A DNA stretch of 64,000 bases, from the NCBI GenBank assembly GCA_019914945.1, contig CM034102.1, positions 15,427,501 through 15,491,500 of the forward strand. Direction: 5' to 3'. Source of the stretch: Typha latifolia. Taxonomy: Eukaryota > Streptophyta > Magnoliopsida > Poales > Typhaceae. Below, one piece after another: positions 1 through 11,368 of this stretch. A program made the translations under genes and the position numbers. Position 1 is the stretch's first letter. Each line of letters opens with the position of its first letter. Below the pieces are notes generated by a model. That model did not search any database and was not told where the DNA came from. It was given only the letters and a program-made list of their open reading frames with translations.

Positions 1-320
1 TGCTCACTGCTATCATCATCAATGTGTACAGGATTATGCATCAATTCTTCACGAATCATTGACTCTCTTTGTTGTGCAGATTGTTTATCCTTCTTTTTAC
101 CAATTAAATGAGCCAACATCTGCTTTCTAACTTCCAAAGACACTTGAGTGCAAGCTGCTACATTTCCTTGTCTTCCAGCTAAATGTTCTTTCAAACGGCT
201 GACACCACCACTCATTTCCTTTCCACACCAGTTGCATTTAACGCGTCTTTTATCTTGCCCAATAGTGCTGCAATGTTGCCACCCAATGTCGGTATCATAT
301 GACTTCTCTTTCGGAGCCAT
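1..320 (-). CDS. hAT transposase N-terminus, BED zinc finger (partial)
   Basis: Open reading frame from an ATG at 318-320 running off the left edge, about 106 residues with no stop. It starts MAPKEKSYDTDIGW and has a BED-type zinc finger: Cys29-x2-Cys32, then SGGVSRLKEHLAG with His46, then Cys57. This spacing is typical of plant hAT transposases, where the BED finger binds subterminal repeats and a DUF659 and a dimerisation domain follow. Those later domains would lie to the left of the window, so whether the transposase is intact cannot be judged. The frame is open throughout, which suggests a fairly young copy. A domesticated BED gene is less likely because transposon-like terminal sequence lies directly upstream. 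Confidence 0.82.
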   Translation of the reverse strand, partial: MAPKEKSYDTDIGWQHCSTIGQDKRRVKCNWCGKEMSGGVSRLKEHLAGRQGNVAACTQVSLEVRKQMLAHLIGKKKDKQSAQQRESMIREELMHNPVHIDDDSSE

Positions 321-439
321 TGATATTTTAGCTCTGCAACTAAAAAACATAAATTAAAATTAAAATAAAATATAGTCTCTACTCTCTCTTGCAGCGGCGA
401 AATAGAAGTCTCTTTGCCGACTCACACGGCGGCGAAGAT

Positions 440-500
440 GCCGCACTTGCCGCAACAAGTCTTCTTTGCGGCAAGCATTCTTTGCGGCGGCAAGTGCGGC
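440..500. repeat. 14-bp perfect inverted repeat (hairpin) in hAT end
   Basis: The arm GCCGCACTTGCCGC at 440-453 is matched perfectly by its reverse complement at 487-500, with a 33-nt loop that itself contains GCGGCAAG-like half copies. It lies in the GC-rich leader of the hAT element. Subterminal inverted motifs in hAT elements are usual transposase binding sites, so that role is an inference here. Confidence 0.75.
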
Positions 501-1009
501 AGGCAATGATTACTGGCTGCTGCAAAGAAGACTCGCTTTGCAGCTGCGGCGGCGGCACTGCTGCGGGTGCGGACAATGAAAAAAAAAAAAAAAAACTGAA
601 AAAAAAAACTTAGAAGGTCGCCGGAGATCGAGGTCGTCGGATAACGTCGCCGGAGGTCGAGATCACCGGAGAGATGGAGATCTACTCACTATTCGAGTCA
701 CTTAGGTGAGAAAGAGAGTAAGAGATCCGTGAGAAAGAGAGAAAGAAAGAAAAGAGAGAAAGAAAGAAAAGAGAGAAAGAGAGGAAAGAGAGGAAAAGAG
801 AGAAAGAGAGAGAGAAAAGGGAGAGAGGCAGGTGGGGGGGTGGGGACATCAATTATTGATGTCCCCCGGGTCGGATCCGACCCGTTCCCACTCGTTTCGG
901 TCGGGATCGGCCGAAACGGCCGAAACCGCAGCCGATCGGGATCGGCTAGGGCCGATCCCGATCCGTTTGGGCCGATCCCACTCGGGATCGGCCGAAACTG
1001 GGAACCTTG

Positions 1010-1968
1010 GTTAATATGATGTCATTACAATTTAACATGTTTGATATAACCAAAAGCCTATTAGAAAATATAATTATCTTGGGCTCTTGTCTTCACTATA
1101 TGTCGGGGTATTTTTCTCAACTATTTAGGGTTGTTGGCTTGGAAAAGGATGAAGGAGAGTTTGTATGAGAAAGTTTGTGGAAAAGAAAGGTTAAGAAAAG
1201 TTATAGCTTCAGCTTTTGTTGCAGTGAAGAGCTAATTTAAAGCTAATTATTTTATATACTAATAAAAATCTCACTTTTTGAAGTCTTGTGAGACAAGGCA
1301 AAATATCCCATCTCTATTGGGATTGAGAATTTAAAATCTTAATATAGTACAAGCCAACTATTTTATAGTTTACAAATAATACAAGTCCATTATTTTATAA
1401 CTTAAAATGAAGAGTGATGCCTCTATAAGGGGCAACCTAACTTCTCAATGAGGGGCCACTACATGATGACCTAAGTGTACTGTATAAAGGTTACAAATTT
1501 TAGGGAGAGCCATGGCCCCTTTGGCTCTTGCTGGCTCTTCTCTAATTGTGGGAACTCTTTAGCATCTTGCTAAAGCGAACTAATGGATCTCTATTGGGAT
1601 TGGGATATCTATGTTACCATTTTGATGTAAAACCATCTCTCACCTCTTATGGTGCAAGAAAAGCTTTTAAAATGTATATGAATTTTTTTTTCCACAACAT
1701 AGTTTCAGTCTTTGTAATGCAGAAGCTGAATCCTTGCAAGCTTATTTGGATACATGCTTATGCAGCCTGTTAATCAATTATAACATTAGCATTGACATGC
1801 AATTAACTTCAGATTTGGTGATGATTTACAATTTTCAATACATTGAATTACCAATTGAACTTGTTATTACAAATAAGACTGAGGATGAGGATAAGTGCAT
1901 TGAATCGGACTCTTCACACTATCACTCAACTTCCATGATACTCACCAATTTGTCTTTCCTGATGACAG
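1010..1968 (+). other. probable intron of glucose-transporter gene, no exon seen
   Basis: Sequence between the transposon end and the transporter exon. I searched it for the preceding transporter exon (the region around the second PESPR/PETKG-type motifs) and found none. It ends at the acceptor ...GATGACAG at 1968. It is best explained as the rest of a long last intron into which the hAT element inserted. A short open stretch at 1546-1773 resembles nothing I recognise. Confidence 0.45.
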
Positions 1969-2166
1969 ATTTGCAATTTTTTGGTGGGGTTATTTTTCTT
2001 AGAATTGGTAGACAAGTTTGGAGTTGGAGCAGTCTATGCAACATTTGGTGGGTTTTCCCTGTCCTCAGCAGTTTTTGCCATGTACTTTATTGTTGAAACA
2101 AAAGGGCGTTCTCTTGAGGAAATAGAAATGTCACTAAACTCCAGTTTCCCCACTGAAAGTAAGTAA
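1969..2166 (+). CDS. plastid glucose-transporter-like MFS sugar carrier, last exon
   Basis: The exon begins after an AG at 1967-1968 and reads ICNFLVGLFFLELVDKFG..., one membrane segment, then FGGFSL and a final hydrophobic segment, and ends VETKGRSLEEIEMSLNSS... with a TAA-terminated tail of about 65 residues. VETKGRSLEEIE is the C-terminal signature of the MFS sugar porter family, and the flanking residues look most like the plant plastidic glucose transporters (pGlcT group), which move glucose across the chloroplast inner envelope. All earlier exons are missing from the window. They may lie to the left beyond the hAT insertion, or the exon may be a relic. The frame is intact, which favours a living gene. 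Confidence 0.6.
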   Translation: MCNFLVGLFFLELVDKFGVGAVYATFGGFSLSSAVFAMYFIVETKGRSLEEIEMSLNSSFPTESK

Positions 2167-5100
2167 GAACAGCCCAAGGTGTTTACAAAGCTGATCACAA
2201 TATCAGAGCCAGCTACAGAAGAGATTTTTTAGCGAAAGATTTAGCAGTTCCAAATGAGCAAAGCACAAATTACATGATGTAAATGTGGTTTACTTGTAAC
2301 TTACTCCAGAGTCATGGATATATGGGTTATGCAGAATGGGCTCCATGGTTTGCACCTGTCGGTTCCATATATTTGTGAAGAACAGCACCGGGCATCCAGG
2401 TTCTTAATGAGCTAGGAGCCATATTGAAGTTCTTTTACGGTTTTACCACATCTGATCAGCTTTATTGAACCATCTGGAATTCTTATGTACATAAGCTACA
2501 TTATGAAATGTTAGTTTTTTTGGCTGAAGTAAAAGCCAGCGTTTTTGCAAATTTAATATGCCTAGTATAGGATCCGTATACTATGTTAAAGAATCAGTCA
2601 CTACTTAGCATTTAGAGACACTATATCGAGGCAGGTTTACATGCAACAGACACCACAACTGGCTACACAACCACAAAGTCCTCTCCCTTGATATTGGCCA
2701 ACACCAGCTAACATGTGCCCCAGTTTGCCCATTGAGCATGAGAGGTCTGAATTGCAGATGAGATGGTAATTTCCAGTTAATGCTTCTACTTTGGTGGGAC
2801 GAAACCAGATTGAACCTGACATGCAGGATCCAAGATGGCAAAAAAATTTGTTAAAGATTGGCTGAAGGATGGTAAATTTTGAACCTTAAAATGTTGCCTG
2901 CAATCTAAGGAATCTTATATAACCCTTTTTTGTTCTTCTCTACTGTAGTTCTTTTCATTTTCTTTTTTCCTTCCATCACTGTAGTTTAATGAGTTATCAG
3001 TGTATTAATGCCTCAATCTTTACAGTTTATATCTTGAGTTTTTGTCACTTATAGTTTTGAGTCTTTTGACAAGCTTGTTATTTGCTTTAGTTGATGAGTG
3101 TTACCTCATGTAACTTTGGTAGTGCAATCTATGATATACTTTTGTCTTATATTGAGGCTTCTCACATCTCATGTCTGTTTGATTCTTTGTGTTGAATGCA
3201 ATTGGACAGATATGCTATATCTATATCCACTCAATTCAGGAAGATATTTAAGTTTTTCTGGATAGAGAGGCTCATTATGCATTCATTTCGTTAAGGTCAT
3301 TATGTAATGCCAGCTTTCCTACTGAGGGGAAAAGGATCTTGCTCAAATCTTGACACTTCGAGTTTGAACATCTTTTTGGAAAAATCCTTTTATTGTGTTA
3401 TTTCCAACAAAGGGTCAGCAGCATATCTTAACTTTTGCTGCATGGTTTCTTTATGTATATCTTCATGCAGACTTGCCAAAGCTTTGCTACTTGGTTATCT
3501 AAAAGTTCAGCTAGGATTTGTTTAGAAGAAGGGAAATTGAGAAACATGTCGATCTGCAAGGGAAACTGCATCATCAGCAGAGGTAATCTTTTGGATCTCC
3601 CTTACTAATTTAGCACTCCTTTCCAGAAATAATACGTGAAAGAGGCATTCTTCTGGTAATTTAATCAACAGTCAGACCTCTCTGACGGGTTAACATCAAT
3701 CATAACAAGAAATCTCTGCCACCATTTACTAAGCTAAGCTTACTTTTGTTCCTTTGGTTTGCAACTCTGAATACGTCCTGATTTCTTTGATTGCAAACTA
3801 ATTTTGATTTCAGAAGACTAGAGACAAGCAATCATAGGAGATGCTTTGCAAAGAAATGTTATCTGATGTAAAATTTGTTCTTTATAATCTTATTCTGAAC
3901 TCACAAACAGTTAGAAAATACACAGAAATTTGGAAAATACTTTAGCTATTGTGTCACTATCTATGGTCTCCAGCTTATCAGTAGCTGTTATCAGGTCTTC
4001 TGTTTGAGGTCTTTTAGTATTAAGATATAGGCCCAGATAGGTGATGTTGGTACAGCTTGTCAGGTCAATAGCACAACTCATTTGCCAAAACAGTTCTTAA
4101 GAACTCTGGGTTGGGCTAGATCTCATTGACAATGCTTGCTGCTATTTATTTGAGGTCTTTTTTTTTTAAAGTGGAGGAAAGAAGACGTGCATTTGTGTAA
4201 CCATTTATTTGACCACCACAAGTATGTCACATATGAATAATTAGGAAACATATAGATCTGGCTATCCGCTTAATTTATATCCTGGAAGCTGAAATTTGGC
4301 TACAGATAGCTCATAGCTGTAGTTGTAAGGATAGAGTACTTGATTGCAGAAAGAGCGTAACATTTTTTAGGTTAATATGTAAAGAACAGTCTCACATGGG
4401 CCTAAATGGAAATCTATCAGTATTAGATCCAAACCAAAAGATTTAAGCTGTTAGTCTAAATTGAGTCCCAATGGTTTGTGCTAGAGATTGATGCATTTAT
4501 TAGTCTAAATTCTTATATTTTAAAGATTAGAAGAACATGGTCTTTAGCTCACTGTTAACAAGAATAAACGAGAATATAATCAGCGAAGAACATTAAAGAG
4601 GTAATGTGATTTTGATTTATTTTTTATTATTTATGTAAATGTATGTTTTTTAATCTTTGAGTCGTCGACAAGTCCAACCTTTCATTTTTTAACTTGAGTT
4701 GGTACAGTGCTAATATAATATGTAGTGGCTCTGGCATGAGGACAAATGGATATTTAGCAGTAAGACAAGCATGTCTATATATATATATATATATTCCAAA
4801 GATAGAGAGGCTATTCATGATCAGAATCTCATAGTCCATGTGGAGCGTTGGAAGACAGCAACTCCAAAGTTTAATAAAGTATCGAAAGTTAAGGGGTCCC
4901 CCACAATAAAGGAGGGCATAAGAGATGGTGTATCCTTTTCTCCACTTCACATTTAAATGATCTAAGAGGTATGGACTACTATTGGTCTTTCTTTTTCATG
5001 AACAAAGTCGATTCATTTGATAGCTCTTCTTTTCTCCATGTTTGGTTCGTGTGTTGGCGGGGGCTATCTACTCTGGAAGATGGCCACAAATTTATGCCCA

Positions 5101-7618
5101 GGGTCCACCAGCATGATCTTCTCTTGCTTCAAGTGACGTGATTGGTTGGCAGTGTTGACCAGTTGAGGAGGGCAGAGGAGAAGCAAAGAAAAGATGGTTA
5201 TGAAGCCAATTGTTGGAACATAAATATTTTAAGTCTGTTGTCTCTTATCCGCCTAAGCTTTTAGAAAAGTGATCTAATAACTAAGAAGTTATTAGATCAG
5301 GAGGTTGTAAATTCTAATTTATTCTTTTTCTTATGTGTGGCAAATGCTGATTTGTTTGACAAGCATTTAAGTCTCTCTGTCAATATAAATATAAAATCTA
5401 ATTTCGTTTTCTCACTTATACTTAGTCAAATTTAATTAATTGGGCATTGTAATGACTTTTGCCAATGCTAATGCAGGGTTTGAGGAATTCAAGAATATAC
5501 TATAGCTTTCCCTTTCTTGCCAGAGATGTTATTTGTGATTCCAACCTCTGCCATGCACCAAGTTGCATTGCACAAATCTTGATGGGTTTGCTGCCTTCTG
5601 TTTTGCATTGGCCATTGGTTTTCTTCATCCACTTTATTATTGTCAATTGTTCATGATCTCTTCCCTGTGATTTGTTGGACGGTACGAATGAGTAAGTGTT
5701 TGTTTATAAATTCTCTACGACTTTGTTGAAAGAGATAGAGATGTTTTGCCCACTACATGTGAAGAATATTATTTGGTTGGTCTAACCACTGGCGTTCCAT
5801 AGTGATATACAGTTGGAGACATGGAATCATGGCCATGCTCCAGTCCATGACATCAAGGCCATGGTCCTTTTATCTTAAGAAACAAGGATCAGTGGATCAC
5901 AAGCTAAATAGTGGTCCAAGAAAGGAACCTCCATTGAGATTAGTTTGAGCTATGAAACTTTTATATTATAATTTTGTTTTCCTATGAGATTAGAAGAGTT
6001 AAATTTTCGATTTTTTTTTTTAATGTATAGAATTATGCTACAGAGTCGCTGGGTTTGTTATGCTCAATCACTATGGCACAGGTGGCAGGAATGTGGGACA
6101 AATATTTTTGAGGTTTTGACTAAATAGCCCTTCTAAAACATAAATACATTTTGGCGGACTCTCTGACATACATATTTTACAACTTAAATACAAAACTAGA
6201 TGTTTTACAACAGCAGTAAAATTGCTGATGAGGACGACGATTTCTAAATATAAGTTATTGATCGGTTGGGTGGTCGGCAACTCATAAAAAAATGTAAAAA
6301 ATATTTAAAAAATATTGTGGAAGTCTAAGGACATGAAAATATTTTGATTCAGCAATTTACCGTTAGAAATTGCTGAAGTGAGCATTAGTTTATATAGAAA
6401 TTTCTTGGCAGTTCTTAAATTTTCATAATTGAGTCAGTTTATAAACAAAACGGTCGCCTCATTGACTCATTGCAAGTCACAAGTCTCGAATTTAGCTTTC
6501 ACTTTGAATTAGACACATTGATTAAGAAATAGTCGTAAATTCAAATATTTTGAGAGAAGAATCTGTGGACGAAATTAGCTCTCAACGTTATGTCGAACAA
6601 CATTTCATTAGAGAAAAAAAAAAAGAGAGGTTATGTCAAATCACTTAAATTGTTCAAATGGATTCCACGTGTCGGAATAGCTGGAGACGCTGTGGACATT
6701 TGACAAATCTATGCCACTTGTTCTTGAAATCGAATCCAAGTGTTGTCCAATTCTCGTGCTGATTCTGTACAGTCCAATTTGTACGAACTTCCTATAACCT
6801 AGAGAGTTAAATAATATCTTAGCTGCATGTCCATAGATTCAGTGTATAGTTTGACATAATAGAGTTATTAGTAAGTCCACTAAGTTCAACTTGCATTTGT
6901 ATTTTGTAAAGTATCTTTGAATCATAGAGGAGATGCGTTGACAATTTAATCCAAGTTTACCAAACCGGGCATCTAAGAAAGTTTCGTTCTTTGAACGTAA
7001 TACTAAATGAGATCTATTTTAAAACATTTTAGTTAATAAAGTTTTATTCTTTAAACATAATAACAAATGAAGTATATTTTGGACATTTTTTAGTTGCCGC
7101 CTCATAATTTCAACAGAAAAATTCAGTATTTTATCAGAGACATAAAATGCCGCTTTATTCTTATTAGAGATACATACGTTATTACTTAATTTATATGTAT
7201 TTGTTAATCAGATAAGCTAGAGAGGTTTATATATATATATATATTAGATCCAGATTCTTATAAATAAATAGAAATTAAATAGGTAATAAATTTGTAAGGT
7301 GGTCTAGTTTGGTCAAATATTCTCAAAAATTGGACCAACAAAACAAGACATCAAAATTCGGTTATTAGTCCTTGTGGAGAAGCATCAAATTAATTTTCTT
7401 TTGACTTTTGTATTTTTGGCACTATCTAGGTAAGTTCCTTATGGTATCTTAGCTGTTCAAGCGAGAGAAAAAAAAATATATATATATATATATTTGTGAA
7501 GCAAGCAGTTTTAGCCATTTTGCTTGATGAATTTGTGAGCTCTGTAACCAAGATCTTTTATATTTGAACAATAGTCTTGGCAAAGGAAAATAATACACAG
7601 TGTCATTTAATAATTTTG
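2167..7618. other. intergenic, no gene seen
   Basis: The first few hundred bases are probably 3' UTR of the transporter. The rest is AT-rich with short (TA)n runs near 4774-4794, 7229-7246 and 7472-7492. The longest open frames are about 60-107 codons, low in complexity, and match nothing I know. An isolated CACGTG lies at 6666-6671 far from any start. I see no transposon ends, RNA genes or exons here. Confidence 0.6.
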
Positions 7619-9978
7619 TCACAAGAAGAAGCTTAATTTTCCTAAGACTTCGACTTCGACGGCGAAAACTGCCTGAACCGGTCGATGATCGGATAATCTT
7701 GAGTCACATTTATCGTATCTGGTCTGCTTCAAGCCCTCGCCAAACCAAAGGATCCGATCACACCTAAGAAGCAATCACACAATGCTGATGAGCAACAAAA
7801 TTAATTAGGCTTTGACTTGTGAAAATTTGGAACAAAATTTAATTATGTCAACGCACCACGCCGGCGGCCGCCTTTTGCTACAATTTGTACCATAATACTC
7901 ATCTGAATTTGGATAGTACTTGTAGGTGGGGGAGAATGTGATCAAACCCTCATGCCAACCTTCAAAAATGCCACCCTTGGATAATTCACATCTTAGCTAA
8001 AATTTCACCAAAGCCATATACCATGTTCAGGTTTAGTCCACTGATAAAAATTGCAATTATATGCTACCAATTCTTGAATCCTACTCCTCATGATACCTGA
8101 TCTTGCTCCAATAAGATGTTCCATTTCCTTTGATCTACTAGTAATCGCGTCTTAGGCTCCGGTAACGAGATCCGATAATTCAGATCGCCGAGTAGAATTA
8201 TGCGACTGCTTGTAATAAGAAACACAAATGAGATCATAGATTACTCTGATAAGTTTTCAAGTATGAGCAAGTGTTGATGGAGATGTTAAACATATCCTAG
8301 TTCAAAATTATTTAGTTAGGAAAAATGATCTTGTTCTTAAATGGTCTCTTGCTACTAGCAATTGGAGATTATCTTTGGTGCTGCTATAGTTGTTACTGGC
8401 TTTTTGTCATGACATGGCAATGTCTTCTTCAACAAAATATTTATACCACAAATGTTTCCAACCTAACTTGACTGTAATTTAAGCCTGCATACGGTTGTCT
8501 GTTTCAACTACCAAAGAATTAGATCAGAAGGCGGAGTTTAAACCACAAAGTCACTAAAACGTAGGGTGTTACATGGAAAATTCCATTGAATGCAACTCAT
8601 TTAGCTCCTTAATTATATCTTCCTAAAGATCAAACTTGGAGTTTAAACACACAAACAAAAAAATAGAAAATTTGAAACGATAAAGAAACATGTAAGCATT
8701 TTGCGAGTTATACTTGAGATGAAACGACTGACTCACTCATGATCAAGAATCTTCTGCGGCAAATCCATGGAGGTGACGCAGGGAAAGCTGGTCCTTGAGA
8801 ATATATCCATGACATCCGAATTCCTAAGCAAAACATCCCTTTCTTTACCTCCAGAAGCCAAGTGACAACAAACAAAGCAAAAGCTGGTCTCATGCAAGCA
8901 AAATCTAACCGATACCGCGCCCTACGCCGAAAGAAGAAGAGTTTAAGCTTCATAAAGGTTTTTAAATCTTCATAACATCTTTTATTTTCTAGATTTAAAT
9001 TGATATATAACAAGTTTATAGTTTGTAGTTTTAGTTTTTTTTTTTCATTTTTTTAATGAAAATTTTACATACCTTGTTTCCTAAGCATCCCATTACGCCG
9101 CAACCTATGCATGAAACACTTGGATGATGAATGTATGGCCAGAGATCGCTCCTCACCCAAACTGATGCAAAAATTCCAACCATCTGCTTGCTTATGATGC
9201 ATCTGAAGTCTTGAGTTGATCTTTTCTCCCTTGAACTGCCATCCTTCTCTAACTTGGATTCTTCTCTCCTCTTGTTGTTGGATAGGGACTTGTTTAGTGT
9301 TTCTCTAATGTGCGAGTTCCATTTCATGGATATCCAACTCTTCTCAGGCCCCAGAACATTCTTGGCACTAAGTGGTACAATCTCTTGAAACCTGCAACAA
9401 GCGCAGCGCATGACTATATATGTATATATATATATATATATCTCTCTCAAAACAAGGATCAAGAATGAGTTTGATAATAAAATGATACCCAAGAACGTAG
9501 ATGTCATAAGAATTATTCTTGATATCCAACCAATCCTCCAAATTTAAATCATCGGTCGGCGTCACACCTCCAACATTCCATGTACTAACAAACACCCTTG
9601 AGAATCAAAACAATCAAATGCTCATGTTAAGGTCTGTCTCAATGGAATGTATACATGGATAACTCAATGAAAGATATAAAGCTCACTTGTACTTAAGCGT
9701 ATCCTTTTGAGCATCTAAAGGCCTGCTGGGCAAGGTTGGTTCCACCAAGCATTCAACACCAAGCAACTTCTCAACTGTTGGAAAGTCTGCGACAAAGCGA
9801 TTACTACCAAGCGGTCGGCGGAGGAGCTTGTTGGCCACCAATCTTGGCCATATGATCTAAAACAATACAAGAAGATGTCAACTCTTGTTATCTTAAATCT
9901 TAGCTGATACATATATATATGTATGCATGGAGAGAAGTACTGCTTGCTTACTTCTCCAAACTTTTGGTTCTCTGGCAT
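7619..9978 (-). CDS. IP5P9: type I inositol polyphosphate 5-phosphatase, IP5P9-like
   Basis: Eight exons on the minus strand: 9952-9978, 9687-9856, 9489-9596, 9073-9391, 8921-8737, 8205-8097, 7996-7857, 7763-7619; 1203 nt, 400 residues, all phases agree. It removes the 5-phosphate from inositol phosphates or phosphoinositides; in Arabidopsis the closest relative, 5PTase9, acts on membrane phosphoinositides and affects endocytosis under salt. Seen here: [18 protein letters not shown] near the N-terminus, which is characteristic of IP5P9; [35 protein letters not shown]; and the catalytic motifs GDLNYR (276-281), PAWCDRIL (351-358) and SDHRPV (377-382). Length is close to the 417 aa that I recall for IP5P9. 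Exon 1 codes only nine residues (MPENQKFGE), so the start is the least certain part. No WD40 repeats, hence type I. Confidence 0.88.
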
Positions 9979-10077
9979 AGTGATGGAAGAGTATGGAGGC
10001 CAAGAGTGGGTCGTTTTGTTGTAGAATGGAAGGAAAATAAATTGGCGGATAGAGTGGGCATGGGTAGATAAAGAGAG

Positions 10078-10083
<6 letters not shown>

Positions 10084-10133
<50 letters not shown>
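10084..10133. repeat. (GA)n microsatellite upstream of the 5-phosphatase
   Basis: About 25 uninterrupted GA units, beginning 106 nt upstream of the phosphatase ATG; in the gene's sense it reads (CT)n. CT tracts are common in plant 5' UTRs. A GAAGAA-type purine/TTC run follows at about 10156-10170. Confidence 0.9.
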
Positions 10134-10135
<2 letters not shown>

Positions 10136-11368
10136 CAAGTATTAGGAGCTCAAAAGAAGAAGAAGAAGAAGGCTTAATTTTGAGCACTAAAAGATAAAAG
10201 AGTTATGCAAGTTGGGTGGGAGGAGAGAGGGTAGTATTTATGACGTAGAAGGTGATGCAAGTCAAACATCTAAATAGGGTGGAAAACAATTAACTTCATT
10301 GCATTGCGTGGCATAAATATTAGTGAGATGGTGAAGGGGATGAGAAGAATTGGGGCAAAGGTCGTCTCCTCCAGAATGTTCCTGATTGGGTTTTTCCCCC
10401 ATCTTGCGTGGTGAATGTCTAATGGTTATATTAGGGCGGTTGTCTTTAATATGAATAGTGGCAGAAAGGCCAAGACAAACTTGTGCAACTTGCTTCAAAC
10501 TTTACTAATTAATATCTAGTTATATAACTATTCTTATATTTGTCATTCTTGTAGTAGCTCATGCACATTCAAATTGTCTAAACCTTTCACAACCTTTACA
10601 AGAATATCTAGCAGCAGGCTGAGTGCTTCTTAGTACCTACCAAATGCTTTTGGATTTACCTGGCAATCCATCTCAAAGGAAGTAAACCTGGGTAATTGCA
10701 TGATGCTAGATTCTCGGTTAAGGTGATGCTCACCACATAATATCACAGAATTATTTGGACCACAAGTTCTTAATTTAGCTTATACGAGTTGATAGGATTA
10801 ATTGGACATAAGGATCATAAGAATATCCCGTCTCATTCATTTTAACCGTGGAAAAAACATGATTGTGACTCGATAATGGTCAAATGAGGCAGCCATTTCA
10901 AAGGCAGACATCCTTTGACAAAAATGATCATCAGAAGTATGTCTATAGAAGCCAAGAAAAAGAATTTTGAACAAGTGTCATCTTCAAGGGGGAGTTCGGC
11001 GAGAATCCATAAGAACGCGCCACGTGGAAAACCATTAACTAAGAGGAGGAATAGGATTCAGAGTGAGGGAGGTAATGGTTGCCTTCAGACCCCTCATGGT
11101 CATATGTACTTTTGTCTGTCTGCTTTAGATATGGGCTCTGAAACTGTTCCTTCTGCAGCATTTGGTCGGCCAATGGTAGTGGATCGAGTAGAAAGAATCT
11201 ATCAAATCATCACAACAGTATTAATTTAGTTATGATTATAGCAATCATGCCTCACTAAATTTTATGTTTCCAAATGAGCCCATTTGTATAATTATTGACA
11301 ATAATGTAAGAGGACATAATAAATAGAAATCAGTTCAGAGTTCAGACAGAAACTTCTGTCCTACTAGG

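Larger units (their letters stand above)
1..1009 (-). mobile_element. hAT-type DNA transposon, one end (continues past left edge)
   Basis: The minus strand encodes a BED zinc-finger protein starting at 320. Beyond its start lie a GC-rich hairpin region (about 420-560), a purine-rich tract (about 720-835) and a block dense in TCGGCC/GGCCGA palindromes (about 860-1000). Read inward from about 1009, the terminus is CAAGGTTCCCAGTTTCGGCC, which begins with CA as hAT inverted repeats often do. BED plus a CA-type end is known hAT architecture. The other end and target duplication are outside the window. A related end is seen near 18192. The exact boundary is inferred. Confidence 0.7.

Noticed and set aside
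389..1014. Open frames within the GC-rich and purine-rich hAT end
   Set aside because: They come from GC-rich palindromes and GAGAAAG repeats; composition is not protein-like and they overlap both strands.
10915..11229. 104-codon open frame on the + strand
   Set aside because: No recognisable motif, no matching exon or codon pattern, in AT-rich intergenic DNA.
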